The notes beneath the pieces are model-generated. The model was not told the origin of the DNA and did no database searches. It saw nothing but the letters and a program-made list of their open reading frames with translations. DNA of 64,000 bases from Ligustrum vulgare (taxonomy: Eukaryota; Streptophyta; Magnoliopsida; Lamiales; Oleaceae): NCBI GenBank assembly GCA_963555705.1, contig OY743190.1, forward strand, positions 23,877,491 through 23,941,490, read 5' to 3'. Every line of letters begins with the position of its first letter. Position 1 is the stretch's first letter. The translations under genes were made by a program, and so were the position numbers. Shown here piece by piece: positions 1 through 11,474 of this stretch.

Positions 1-37
1 AAATGAACAAAATATTCCACTCTCATATTCGAGGTAG
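1..37 (+). CDS. C-terminal end of a BBE-like FAD oxidase gene (partial)
   Basis: Reading from base 2 gives N-E-Q-N-I-P-L-S-Y-S-R and a TAG stop at 35-37. The intact BBE-like protein at 58479-60065 ends N-E-Q-S-I-P-P-L, and the following untranslated bases also match: 'gtaggattcaaggga' occurs after both stops. This is therefore the last few codons of a paralogous BBE-like gene whose body lies left of the window. The tail is three codons longer than in the intact copy. Whether the rest of this copy is intact cannot be seen. It shows that the family is arranged in tandem, same strand, on both sides of the transposon block. Confidence 0.75.
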   Translation, partial: NEQNIPLSYSR

Positions 38-69
38 ACCGAGAATTGCAAGTAGGATTCAAGGGAGAA

Positions 70-2122
70 TGTTGGGAACCCGGGTCGCTCTATTCACAAA
101 AATTGATTTCTTGTGACTAGATCATCCCATTACAGGATTTTCTGTTCTATGTATTCAACTTGTAATAAATAATTTTGCACAGAAAAATTGTTTTGAGAAG
201 ATTACCCTTGTAGCGTGCTTTACAATAATCTTCATCAACTGCTTCTTGATTCCACCAAAGGTTCAAACCCTCAAGCTTTTCCCGGTGTTCTCCAATGGCA
301 GTTGTGTAGGTGTGTGGTCACCTTAGTCAAGGCCTAGGTTAAATTAGGATTAGAGTTTCTTTGTAAGGAGAAAACATACACTGCACATTTTAGTGTGTGT
401 CTCGCCATTTTTTCAATTAGGTTAAGAAAAATAGTCTTTGAAAACTATTTGTAACCTCTTTACACTCCAAAACCCTACCAGGCCTAATACCATAACCCAG
501 ACACTAGTACAATAAGAGTCAAAGGTGTCGGTTGTAAAACGGAAAAGGCGTCGATTGTACAGGAGACGCCTATAGTAGCGACGCTAAAACTGTATACTTA
601 AGGCGTCGGTTGTAAACCGACGCCTTTATATAACTAAAGGCGTCGGTTGTTACTTAACAACCGACGCCTTAAGTCGTTAAAAGGCGTCGGTTGTTCGAAC
701 CGACGGGCTTGGGGTGAATGAGCTGAAAGAGACTAAAACCTAGAAATACTTAAATTAATGGCTGCGGTTCGAACTGCCACCTTTAATTAAAAGGCGTCGG
801 TTCTTTAATAAGAACCGACGCCTATAAGAATGAGCTGAAAGAGACTAAAACCTAGAAATACTTAAATTAATGGCTGCGGTTCGAACAGCCACCTTTAATT
901 AAAAGGCGTCGGTTCTTTAATAAGAACCGACGACTATAAAATGATTATAGGCGTCGGTTCTTATTAAAGAACCGACGCCCTTGCTTGCGCGGCTCTTAAA
1001 GCGTCGGTTCTTACTAAAGAACCGACGCTTTTTTTAAGTTTTTATTTACAATTTTGCCACCGCGTTTTTTGAGGCGTCGTTTTTTGAGAAAAACGACGCT
1101 AATACGTTATTTTTTTGTGTAATTTTGTACTAGTGAGACCCATTTCTGCACAACCCAATACAGGTAATAAGCCTGTATAAACCCATTATAGTGGAGCCAC
1201 CGAGGGAACCTAATCGGATCCAATTAAACTAAGCTCCAATAAATTAATTATGACCCGATCAACTCTTGATCAGTCAAAATTAATTTATTAATCACGTTCT
1301 ATTCCACTAAAAGAAAGAGATTGCACTCTTAGTAAAATTGAAATTACTGAAACAATTAACCAATTATTATATCCTTTGACTTATCGTTCTTACATGTTAT
1401 CCCCGTCGATCAACTCAAATATTCGGAGCAAGTTAAAATGACCAAAATGCCCTTCTCCGAATATTCATAAATTCTCAACTCTCATCTTCTATCTGACAGT
1501 TCGATGTGATCCCATCACATCATAGAATTCAACAGTCATTGTCGAATTACTGAGCTCAGATTCAACTGTCCACTAGAAGAACTAGTGAGATTATGATCAT
1601 ACCTAAAAGGTGACGGATTCCATAATACGAATATATATTCCTCGTTAGTTTACTTTAATTCTCAAAGTACCGAGATATTGATCAGCAATTTGATCTCACC
1701 CATTGATACATCAAAGAACTTCAAGTTAGTAATCGAAGTCCATTATCCGATTAGGATTAAGGTCTCATGTACGATAATCAAGTGAAATTAAATTTGTATG
1801 GTCAATGTCACAAATTAATTTCACGTGGTCCCGTCCAATACGTTCCAAACGTACTCTTAATTTTATCACCAAATACAAAGATATACTTTAATAAAATCGA
1901 GACGATCTTATCAAAATAAATTGTCCATATTTATTTACTGATCGTGAACGTTAATTTTAGATCAAATTACAAATTGAATCTTTCTGTTTTTAAAAACTTA
2001 AACACTCAATTTATAATATCAAATCGATTCGTGGACAAACACAACTTCAAATTAATACAATCAATTAATATTTTATTTTAAATATTGTGAATTATACTCT
2101 ATGGCCATATATAATTCCAATA
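70..2122. mobile_element. Solo Copia-like LTR inserted in the BBE-like 3' flank
   Basis: The left end TGTTGGGAA and the right end ATTCCAATA form an imperfect terminal inverted repeat (the final CA has changed to TA). The 5-base target duplication GAGAA is perfect, at 65-69 and 2123-2127. No primer-binding site or coding sequence lies inside, so this is a solo LTR left by recombination. Without the nested CACTA element it is about 1.4 kb. The insertion separates the BBE-like stop codon and about 30 bases of 3' UTR from the rest of the gene's 3' flank. The assignment to Copia rests only on the terminal sequence and LTR style. Confidence 0.75.
502..1135. mobile_element. Non-autonomous CACTA (En/Spm) element
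   Basis: The left end CACTAGTACAA is matched by an inverted right end TTGTACTAGTG. The 3-base target duplication AGA (499-501 and 1136-1138) is the size expected for CACTA transposons. The 634 bp element has no ORF and is packed with subterminal motifs built on GGCGTCGGTTGT and its complement, the usual transposase-binding architecture of this superfamily. An internal segment of about 110 bp is tandemly duplicated: 'gaatgagctgaaagagac' recurs near 716 and 830. It sits inside the solo LTR, so it is the younger of the two. The same GCGTCGGTTGT motif marks the CACTA relic near 24.2 kb. Confidence 0.92.
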
Positions 2123-2127
2123 GAGAA

Positions 2128-2722
2128 AAGATCTGAAGTTTTACTGATGAAGTTTTAACAAGAAAGTGTTCGGGAAGATTGAAGTTGAACAAACCCTAAA
2201 GATTTGATTTTTGAGAACTAGATCCCCTTTCTGAAAGAAGTATCTCGAGGACTTTGGTTCCTGTATGAGATAGTGTCTTAGTTTTGTTAAAATCAGAAGT
2301 TGTATTTTTTGGTTTCAAATTTTCTTTTCTTTTGACACTTCTTCTCTTTTTACCATTTTATCATCTTTCTTGCTCATTACTCTTATTCCTTATGACCCTA
2401 CACGTGTAACTCATCTGTATTCATTGCTGTACAATTCTGTTACTTTGTATTCTTTCCCTTGCTTTATATTTTAAAATCTTCTATATTTTTTTTTACGGTA
2501 CTCAATTTCAACCATTCATTAAAAGTCAAGTCCACAATATTTGACTTTTCAACCAAATCTGAATCATCTATTCTCCTAAAAGTTGCTATTCATTTCAAAA
2601 AACTCTTTTTAAATAATACCGAACACGCTCTTTATATTCCAATTGTAAGTAATGTAAAACAATCAATTTACGTCAATACAAAATATTCTTTCTAATATTA
2701 TTCTTCACTCTAAAACTTTACT
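2128..2722. other. AT-rich stretch: BBE-like 3' flank passing into the outer Copia 5' LTR
   Basis: No gene is visible. The left part should be the displaced 3' flank of the BBE-like gene. The right part must contain the end of the 5' LTR of the outer Copia element, because a primer-binding site follows at 2723. I could not locate the LTR start; 'tgttaaaatcag' near 2286 is one weak candidate. Confidence 0.4.
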
Positions 2723-2734
2723 TGGTATCAGAGC
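2723..2734 (+). other. Primer-binding site of the outer Copia element
   Basis: TGGTATCAGAGC is complementary to the 3' end of initiator tRNA-Met, the usual minus-strand primer of plant Copia elements. It lies about 75 bases before the first gag codons. Confidence 0.85.
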
Positions 2735-2797
2735 CTGTGAAAAAAAGTCTGTGGTAACAGCTCAACAACAAATTCTAGTACTTCTTCTTCTTCTTCA

Positions 2798-3200
2798 TTG
2801 CTTGGAGGAATGAACACTGTTTTTCCTAGCATCAACTTCTCGCAAGTTCCTGCAATTAGACTAGATAAGAATAACTTCATCTTGTGGAAAAATATGATAA
2901 TGCATATAGTTAAAGGGCATAACCTGGAGGGATTTTTGCTTGGAACTGTACTCGGCCCAGAAAAGTTCATCAGCTCTCAAATCAACCCAAATGAAGTCAC
3001 GGCTAATACTGGCAAACAAATACAAAATCCATAATTCAAAAAATGGAACTCAACTAATAAACTTTTGATGGGTTTGATTTTTTCAACTATGACTCTTGAA
3101 ATTTCCATAAGAGTTATGGGGTCAACGTCCTCTTCAAAACTGTGGAATGCTGACCTTGAAAGTTTTGGAGCAATGAACAATCAAGAATCATATTGTTGAT
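2798..3200 (+). pseudogene. Outer Copia gag, N-terminal part, broken
   Basis: The translation from 2798 begins M-L-G-G-M-N and contains the plant Copia gag N-terminal pattern R-L-D-K-N-N-F-I-L-W-K followed by G-H-N-L-E-G-F-L. A stop at about 3032 ends this frame, and gag similarity continues in another frame (around 'LWNADLESFGAMNN'). The inner Copia element then cuts the gene at 3200. The rest of gag resumes at 16692. Gag would have formed the particle shell; this copy cannot be translated in one piece. Confidence 0.75.
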
Positions 3201-3515
3201 TGTTGGAAATTAAACTTGATTTAATGGCAGCAAAATTAATGAAATCAGATTCAATGACTTGAAGTTTCAAGATTAACAGTAGATACATTTGAAGTCATTA
3301 TAAAGGTCACTATATTTATGATTTAAATAAATACAATGTCTAGATAAATAGAAAAATGTATCTAGTCTTGTGTCATTAATATAAGTCTAGAATTATCTTT
3401 TGAGCTATATAAAAGGTCATGTAATTTGCTGGAAAAATACAAGTGAAGGAAATAGTTAAGTTTCACTTTCTTTTCTTTGACAGTAAGAGTGATTGGTTCC
3501 CATCTACTTCCAACA
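3201..3515 (+). repeat. 5' LTR of the inner Copia element
   Basis: Starts TGTTGGAAATTAAAC and ends CTTCCAACA. A possible TATA-like stretch ('agctatataaaagg') lies near 3403-3416, consistent with the LTR promoter, about 100 bases before the LTR end. The matching copy is at 16377-16691. Confidence 0.93.
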
Positions 3516-3518
3516 AAG

Positions 3519-3530
3519 TGGTATCAGAGC
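3519..3530 (+). other. Primer-binding site of the inner Copia element
   Basis: TGGTATCAGAGC, complementary to initiator tRNA-Met, begins three bases after the 5' LTR. The gag ATG follows at 3537. Confidence 0.9.
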
Positions 3531-3536
3531 CCTAGT

Positions 3537-4588
3537 ATGGTATCAAAGTCAGCTGCTATTTCCTTTCAATATCCACTACTCACCAAAGTCAACTATGAGA
3601 ATTGGGCAATTAGGATGAAGGCCATTCTTGGTTCACAAGGAGTGTGGGATATTGTGGACCGAGGATTTGAAGAACCTCAAGAAGAGGCGTACATGACACA
3701 AGCCCAGAGAGATGCCATGGAGAAGGAGAGGAAGAAAGATCAATGTGCACTCACCATCATCCATCAAGGTTTGGATGATGAAATGTTCGAGAAGGTTGCT
3801 AATGCAACTGCATCCAAGGTTGCATGGGAACTCTGCGTAATTCAGTTATGGGAGTTGACAAGGTGAAGAAAGTCAGACTTCAAACTCTAAGGGCTGAGTT
3901 TGAAACTCTCTTGATGAAGGATTCTGAATCCATTTCAGATTATCTCTCAAGAGTTCAAGGAGTGGTAAATCAAATGAAGAGACTTGGTGAGACCATTGAA
4001 GATGTTCGAGTTATTGAGAAAATGTTGCGGTCACTTAACTCAAAATTTAATCATGTGGTGGTAGCAATTGAAGAATCCAAGGATTTAGATAGCATGATTG
4101 TTGAGGAATTGAGTGGTTCTTTAAGAGCCCATGAGGAGAGAATGAATAGAGGCAAACAGGAGCAAGTAGAGGAAGCTTTGTACTCAAAGTTTTCTTTAAA
4201 ATCCAAAGAAGATTTTTCAGAGAAATATGGAAAAGGACAAGTTCGTGGAAGAGGAAGAGGTCGTGCACGTGGACGTGGACGTGGATGTGGATATGCACGA
4301 AGTCAAGGAAGAGACAGAAATGAGCAAAATTTTCCCAATGAATCCAGATTTCAAAGAGGACATGAAAGAGGTTGGGGAAGAGGAAATTATAGCAGAAACA
4401 ATATCAGAAAAATTGACAAATCACAAGTTGAATGCTACTCTTGCGGAAGGAATGGTCACTATTCTTGGGGGTGTCCCTCAAAAGAGAAAGAAGTTGAAGC
4501 AAATCTCGTGGAGTGCAATGAAGATACGGGAGAGCCAACTTTACTTCTTTCTTTTGAAAATGAAATTGATGGAGGAAAGAATTTATAG
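3537..4588 (+). pseudogene. Inner Copia gag with one frameshift and one nonsense codon
   Basis: I choose the ATG at 3537 because it follows the PBS directly and gives the usual N-terminus M-V-S-K-S. The gag body (UBN2-type, with N-Y-E-N-W and L-G-S-Q-G-V-W-D) reads open to about 3830. A one-base loss then shifts the frame, and the rest reads open from about 3824 to 4588. The C-terminal part has an Arg-Gly-rich tract (about 4240-4300) and a CCHC zinc knuckle, C-x2-C-x4-H-x4-C, at 4433-4474, which binds genomic RNA. The TAG at 4586-4588 stands where a Trp codon is expected just before the protease motif. One indel and one point mutation therefore silence a recently intact gene. Confidence 0.85.
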
Positions 4589-5322
4589 TATCTTGACAAT
4601 GGGGCTAGCAATCACATGACAGGCGATAAAAGCAAGTTCGCAGAGCTTGATACTAGTGTAAATGGGAATGTACGCTTTGGTGACAACACAAAGGTGGAGA
4701 TCAAAGGAAAAGGTACAATTTTGTTTAAAACAAAACATGGTGGTCATAAGCTTCTTATTGATGTTTATTACATTCCTAAATTTCAAAATAATATTTTCAG
4801 CATTGGGCAACTATTGGAGAGTGGATGTAAAATTAATATGGAGGGACAATTTCTTTGGCTTAAAGACCGTGATGATAATCTTATTGCTAAGGTTCCTATG
4901 ACTAGCAATAGGATGTTTATGCTGAACTTGCAAAACACTGAGAGCATGTGCTTGAAAACATGTATCCATGACTCCTTGTGGAAGTGGCACATGAGGTTTG
5001 GTCATCTAAACTTTGGAGGACTAAAAGCTTTGGGAGAAAAGAAGATGGTAAAAAACATTCCAGCCATTAATCACCCTGAACAGCTTTGTGAGGCGTGTTT
5101 GCTGGGAAAACATTCGAGAAAAAGCTTCCCAAAAAATCTACTTCAAGAGATACTAAGCCAGTACAACTTATTCATGCAGATGTGTGTGGCCCCATTAAGC
5201 CGCAATCTCTTGATATTGAACCAGTGAGTTTTGAAGAAGCCAGCAAAGAACAAAATTGGATTTGTGCAATGAATGAAGAAATTCAAGCCATCGAAAGGAA
5301 TGACACTTGGGAACTTGCTTCT
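4589..5322 (+). pseudogene. Inner Copia protease and GAG-pre-integrase, then a deletion junction to RT
   Basis: The aspartic protease motif [10 protein letters not shown] starts near 4595. The GAG-pre-integrase / zinc-binding region follows (H-x4-H near 4990 and C-x2-C near 5092). After a frameshift around 5110-5140 the start of the integrase core is seen (H-A-D-V-C-G-P-I-K near 5170). Near 5209 the reading jumps to the lead-in of reverse transcriptase (E-P-x-S-F-E-E-A-S, then N-D-T-W-E-L-A-S). The catalytic D-D-E integrase core is absent. The coding sequence is cut at 5322 by the Gypsy insertion and resumes at 14941. Confidence 0.85.
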
Positions 5323-8081
5323 TGTAAGACCGTTTTTCATTTTTCGTGTATCCTTAAATTTCACGTAATAATTATGTTAATATTATAAATTTTAAATTTA
5401 ATGATATTTTTAATGTCAATAATTTGAATTATTTTGCAGTGGAAGGACTTGGATGCCTTCTCGATCAATGTACCAATTAAAAGTTTCTAAATTGTTTATT
5501 TTAATAGTCTACGTGTAATTTATGTGATTAATTGTTTTACTTCCTAAACATGCTATTTTCTATTTTATTGCATTAAATTGAAGTTGAGAAAAGTTTGGTG
5601 ACACTTTGGAAATTTATTTGAGGGTCGTGGACTTAAATTACCAATTTATGGGAGCTAAGGGACTGAATTGCATGGGAGGAGAATTGAGGGACCGAAGTGT
5701 AAATTTCAAAAGATTAGACCTGACCCTAACCTACTCCTCACTAACGCTCGCTCTCGGTCTCCCTCTTCTCCATCACACTCTCGTTTCCGCCTCCCTCTCC
5801 CTCGACTCAACTCTCACTCTTGGTCACCCTCTCTCTCTAACCCGATCGCGACGCCGGCCACCACCACGGTAGTAGCCCTTCCCCTCTTCCCCCCTTTCCC
5901 TTTTCTCCTCACGCACACACACACACACCCGCGAACCGCGTACACACACACACACACACACGGTTCCACGAGATTTCACACACACACACGCCCATAATTC
6001 GATACACACATGTATATATGTATAAATTCTATGTAAATAATGTATGTATACACTTTATATGCATAAATTCAGATATTTCAGTTAATTTCAGATTCAAATT
6101 TTTGTGTAATTTCGAGTGTAACCATGAATTTGGGAATTAATGATGTTATGTGAATGAGTATTGATGTATATGAATGTATATATTATTATGTATGTATAGA
6201 TGCGTGCATATATATATGTATAAAGTTTGGATTTTTGTGGGCATAGGTATATATTCACGAAATTTTGATTAATTTGTGTGCTATAATATTAAATTTGAGG
6301 TGTGAATGTATGTATATATGATCACGAATATATATATGACCATTTAAACAAACTTGTGTAATTTTTGGAATTTTGGGATAATGGTATAAGAGAGTAAACT
6401 CTAACCTTTTGAAACAAGTTAGTTTAAATGTAAGTTATGTTCAAAGTTATAAATTTTAGTTCAAGATCAATTGTTTGAATAAGGATGCTTGACTTGAATT
6501 GTGAAATTGATAAGTAAGATTTCCAAAAATTTTCCTTGAACTTAATTACTTCGAGTATGATATTATATGTAGTGTTAAATGTGTTTATTATATTATGAGT
6601 CACATGAAAGTCTCGACCTTATTTAAGAGTGTTAAACGTGGTTTTTCACTAAAAGTCATATTTTGTTAATGAATGGAAATTACTTAGGAAAAACGGTACA
6701 TTGACGTCGCGGGCAACCAAGACTTCCACCTGCATATTAAACAGACTACTGAGGACTACATGTAAGTAAACTTCCCCCTACTTTCATCAAAGTTGAATGT
6801 TAATGTGGAATTAATGTGCTTAATTGACATTCGTGTTAATTACGGAATTTTAATGCTTTTGGTCTACCATATGCAATTATGTGTAGTTAAGGAAATGTCC
6901 AAGCATGCACGTTACATGTCATTGCATCATCAAGCATGCATTGGCATCGAAATGGGAAAGTCAAATGTTTTAATGAAAGGAATGTGTCAAAGTGCAATTT
7001 TTGTCAAAAATTGTGTATCCCAAGTTTTTGAAAGAATGGGTGTACTTCTATGTCATGAAAGATGCGAGTGGGAAATGGGGCGCGGGGGACCGGCGTACCC
7101 GAATGTAATGAGCCGCTTTGCGGTGGAATGAAGTGAATGAGCCGCTTTGCGGTGGAATGAATGTAATGAGCCGCTTTGCGGTGGGAAAATGAATGTTAAA
7201 CCGCTTTGCGGTGGAAATGCGCATGTTAATCTGGTTCCAAATAAGAATGGCCCACTGTTATCTGATTGACTAGAAGTTACACCAAGTGAGCTCACGATGG
7301 AAAAAAAGTGAAAGTTTTGAAATGTAAAGTGAAAGTTATGAAATGTTAGTGAAAGCTCAAAATGTTGAAAGTTTTGAAAGGTTAAAGTGAATGGGGATAC
7401 ATATTTCAAAGTTTAAAGCATTTCATGTCATAAGCATGCATTCATGCATAAAGTTTACTTACTGAGCTTTAGCTCACCCCAATCCCTCCCCAACATTTCA
7501 GGTGATGAAAGTTAGGTGATCCGAGGAGAGCACTTGGTGACAGACTCAGGCTACACCGCTTCAAGTTTTTAAAGAAAATAAAGTTAAATTTTGAAGTTAA
7601 TTAAGTTTATAATTAATTATTTCTTAATTCATTCATTTTATGTTGATAATTGTTTGGTTGAGATTAGTTTTAAATTTGTTATGGAATTTCTAATATTGGT
7701 TATATTATCACTTATTGCATTTAATTGAAGCTTATTGATACAAAATGTTGTGTTGAGGAGTTTGGGGATTGAGTTTGAAATAATGTGGTGATGTTGGAGT
7801 TTGAAGTAGAATTGGGGTGTATGTTGAATATTGGATTTCTCTTTGAGTTGAGTTTATGTTGTAAAATGGTTTTGATGTCCCTCTACAGGTTGGTTAAGTC
7901 CAATTTATAGAGGAGACTCTGTCGAAATTTCTATAAGATTTTAAAATAGAAAATGAAAAGGTTGAAGTCTTTAAATGATTTGTTTTCCGCATTTTAATGT
8001 TTAAAAGTTTTAAATTCCGCATTTAATGTGAATGGAAGTTAACACGCCTAGGTTTAAGGTTTTGAAACTTGGGGTGTTACA
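5323..8081 (+). repeat. 5' LTR of the Tekay-like element
   Basis: It contains a pyrimidine-rich gene-like leader (5740-5850), a (CA)n microsatellite (about 5912-5995), AT-rich sequence with 'tatatat' runs, and four copies of the hairpin-forming CCGCTTTGCGG unit (7112-7215). Short ORFs here recur in the other LTR only because the LTRs are nearly identical; they resemble no protein I know. Confidence 0.93.
7108..7215 (+). repeat. Four short hairpin repeats CCGCTTTGCGG in the LTR
   Basis: The unit GAGCCGCTTTGCGGTGGAA recurs at about 7111, 7140, 7169 and, shortened, 7200. Each has a perfect 4-bp stem CCGC/GCGG around TTT. The same four-copy block is in the 3' LTR at about 13966-14070. Confidence 0.85.
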
Positions 8082-8085
8082 TTTT

Positions 8086-8097
8086 TGGTATCAGAGC
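8086..8097 (+). other. Primer-binding site of the Tekay-like element
   Basis: TGGTATCAGAGC lies four bases after the 5' LTR end and is complementary to initiator tRNA-Met, as usual for plant chromoviruses. Confidence 0.9.
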
Positions 8098-8145
8098 TAA
8101 GAGTTTTAAAAGCGATTCTGTAGACTTTTAAAAATTTATTTGAAA

Positions 8146-9240
8146 ATGGTTCGGGTACTGAGTCACGCCTCAAGTGCTTCTCCCTCGATCATCTGGTAAG
8201 TTAAATTCAGTTTAAATTATGAAATGTTATTTGATGTTCCAATTATTGTAAATTCTTGAATGCTAATGTGTAATGTCGGAAAGTGAAGGGTTAAGAATGT
8301 TGTCAGTGATTATGACGAGTATATCTTGGTTATGTAAATGAGGAAGTGAGAAAGTAATGGTTATTAAAAATTTGGGTGCCTTTTATTAGATCTATTTGTG
8401 AAATAAGAAATAGATATGAATGGTATATCGGCATGAGAGTATACAATGTCCAAACGAGAAGTTGAGAAGTCATCGAACTTAGTATTAAGCACTTATCGTG
8501 TTTGATCTCGGGACTACCCACTCATTTGATAGTCCAACAGTTATAGGAAAATTGATTTACCCATTTCAGTAGCTGGAGACAAAGTTTATATTGTCAACGC
8601 CATTTGAAGAATTGTTGAACTAAAGTTATGTGTTGAGAAATGTCCCAAATCATGGTGAATGGGAAGGAGTAGATGATGGACTTCATAACACTGAATACCC
8701 ACAAACTTGATGTCATACTAGGAATGAGATGATTATTATGGTATAAGGTTTCAATCACTGGCTACGTTAAGGTGGTATTTGAACCTTCAAATGAAACCCT
8801 TTTTCGCCTTGTTGAGGTAAAGGTAGAACTTTTCATATCGATATTATCAGTGATGAAGGCTCGTCAATTGATGAATAAGAGTTATTAGGCCTACCTAGTT
8901 GCGATAATTGAAGTGTCTAAGGTGAATACTTCTCTCGAACAAATTTCAGTTATTCGAGAATGACTAAAGATTTCTCAGAAGATCTTTGTGATTTATCGCC
9001 TAAAAGAGAGATTGAATTCGTCATCGATTAAGTGCGCAACTCTAGTATCCAAGGTATAATATCGGATGGCTCCTTCGTAACTTAAAAGAGCTCAAAGTGC
9101 AACTATAGAATCTCGTGGACAAAAGTTTTATTCAACCTAGTTTTTTTCCATGGGATGCTCAGTAGCTATACCTGAAGAAGAAAGATGGTTTTATGAGACT
9201 TTGCAAAATCGATTTTAGACATGGCAAAACCAGTTTTATG
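8146..9240 (+). pseudogene. Decayed gag start, protease end and RT N-terminus (Tekay-like)
   Basis: A start resembling a chromoviral gag N-terminus (M-V-R-V-L) is at 8146, but most of gag is missing. From about 8640 broken frames match the protease end (D-V-I-L-G-M near 8711), the linker to RT (M-K-A-R-Q-L-M-N-K near 8854), and the RT N-terminus (Y-R-M-A-P near 9062). Similarity stops near 9230. Frequent stops in all frames rule out translation. Confidence 0.7.
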
Positions 9241-11470
9241 AAGTTGTGATGAGATGTTGAGATTAGAAGTGATATGATTTTATTGAGACTTTTATGAGAA
9301 GAACTATGAAATTAGAGGTTTAAAGATTTGATTCTTAATTATTGGGAATTAAGGAATGGATATTGTGTTTGAGTAAGTGAATTATTCCTCTATTTTGAGA
9401 GAAATTTATTATGTAGTTTGGTCTTGTGATTAAATTTTGGGAATATGATTTGTGGCATATATTTATAAGTATGAGTAGTCTTTTGAACCAACTAATGTAT
9501 TGAAGGAAGTGAGATATTGATATTGGAAATTATGATTTGAAATTGTTATGTTGAGGAATTATGGATTGGTTTTCTGGGATATCAAGGTATACATGAAGTT
9601 ATGTGATGATTTGATCCATACATTGGGAAATGATAAGTTATATTTTGAAAAGATGGGTGAAGACAAGTATTATGGCGTTATTGGGAAGAATCTTAATTAT
9701 TCTTGGGAACGGATTGATCACTAGTAAGGAATGATCACTTGTATTGGAGAGTATTATAAATTATGAGGATATGAGATAATATTGTTGATTTATTTTGGAA
9801 TTTGATCGGGAAGATATGTTAAAGATAAGCTGATGATATTATGTTGATTGTGAATAATATGTTATTGGATATACTACATAAAGAGAATATTCAGGTAATT
9901 TCTATCGTTTTAATTATTTTGGTGATATTTGGTGATAAAGAAGTTTTAGAGATGACAAATTATTATGGTTTGGTATGTTTTTTAAAGAAATAGTAAAGAT
10001 TTATTGAAATTTGGAGAGAATTTTTCCATGGGCTTACAGAGATTAGTGAAGAGACGTGATGTCATTTGGGTTATTGAATAATGACTTAAGTAATCAGCAA
10101 ATATTTCTTTATACAGAGTTTAGAGGCTATGTTGAGAGCTTGCATTTTAGACCTTTGTGATGGTTAGGAAAACCATTTACCGTCTGTTGAATTTACATGT
10201 AATATGATTATTGGGATTAGTCAGTTACCATGAATGGGAGATATTGAAAATATTTTATGGTGAGATGTCTTAAAGGAGTAACCATTTATTCAAAGTGAGA
10301 AATTGGGGACATGCGATTGAATGTTTGGGATTATGTGAGATAATGATTGTCATAAGGTCCATTGTATATAAAAGGTATAATAGATGATTGTAAGGAATAA
10401 TGTGATGATGAGAACTGAAGGTGATAATATATTGAAATTATGAAATAAGTTGACCATCCATGAATAAGTTATGTTGTATTTGGTTCTAAGTGGAAATTCG
10501 AAGAATGATGAATCTCAGTCATGGAAAATGAATCAGGATTTCCTCATAATGTGAATGATTCACTGATGTACATTAAGTTTTCAATATTGATGAAAGAAAC
10601 TTTATCAGGTCCTAGATTTGTACAAGTATTGCAGAAGTAATGCATCTGATCGGAGGAAGGTTTATGATAGTACATACCAGGAAATTGTGGAGATTATTAT
10701 CGATGGCATCTTGATTCAAAAATAAGAAATGAAATTTTAGGCAATTGTCCTTGTGGATAGGATTTGTGGAAAATGAGAATAAGACTTCACAATGGTTATT
10801 GTTATGGAGTAGTGTGCAGAAAGAGTGACAATGGCAGAGTCCAACATTTATTGAGTTTGAGAGATTGATATAAAATCTTAGTGAGTATATTGACGTAAAA
10901 GGTTCATGTGAAGGATATGATGGTTATTATGTTGTAATCTTAGAGAGATTGATATGATTATTTGAGGTCAGTTGTGTGACTTTTACTTATAATGGGATTG
11001 TATCCTTGGGTTAAGTAAACTTGATGAGGAATGCTATATGAATCACAAAAGTTTTATTCATTGGTGATAGGTCAATGATTTATTTATAAAATACTTGGTT
11101 AGAGTATCGTTACGATGATTTTGAAAGCATGGATTCTTAAATTAGTACCTTGGCTTTAGTTTTAAGATGAGTGTATGATGCTGAATACTTGATTACAATG
11201 TATAAGTATGGATTACAAGATTTAAGTTGATACTCCGATTTTAAAAGAAATGTCAGCATGTTCAGAAAGGATTTCGTTTGTAAATCTTTCCAGAAAGATT
11301 CTGTCAAAGTTTTTGTATTTCTACTGTATATTTTGGTATGGATCTGGATTATAAAGTTTTATTTTGGTCAATCTTCTTGATTTTAGTTTTAAGAATGTGA
11401 TCAATCAATATATATATACTAAGTTTAGACGTTAGAATAGATCCTATGAAAGGCTGGAAATAGAAAGTTA
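9241..11470 (+). other. Noncoding interior of the Tekay-like element
   Basis: About 2.2 kb of AT-rich sequence without a usable frame stands where RT, RNase H and most of integrase should be. Parts are clearly homologous, in the same order, to the reverse complement of the interior of the element at 38717-47026: 9231-9590 matches about 43805-43430, and 9790-10030 matches about 40935-40690. The homologue carries extra cargo between these two blocks. Confidence 0.75.
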
Positions 11471-11474
11471 GTGA

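Noticed and set aside
4047..4298. Minus-strand ORF rich in His and Val over the gag Arg-Gly tract
   Set aside because: It is a shadow of the GRGRGR coding repeat on the opposite strand.
5606..5997. Overlapping ORFs in the LTR (5606-5872, 5668-5997) recurring at 12460-12851
   Set aside because: They lie in LTR sequence with a (CA)n microsatellite and a pyrimidine tract, have no protein similarity I recognise, and recur only because of LTR identity.
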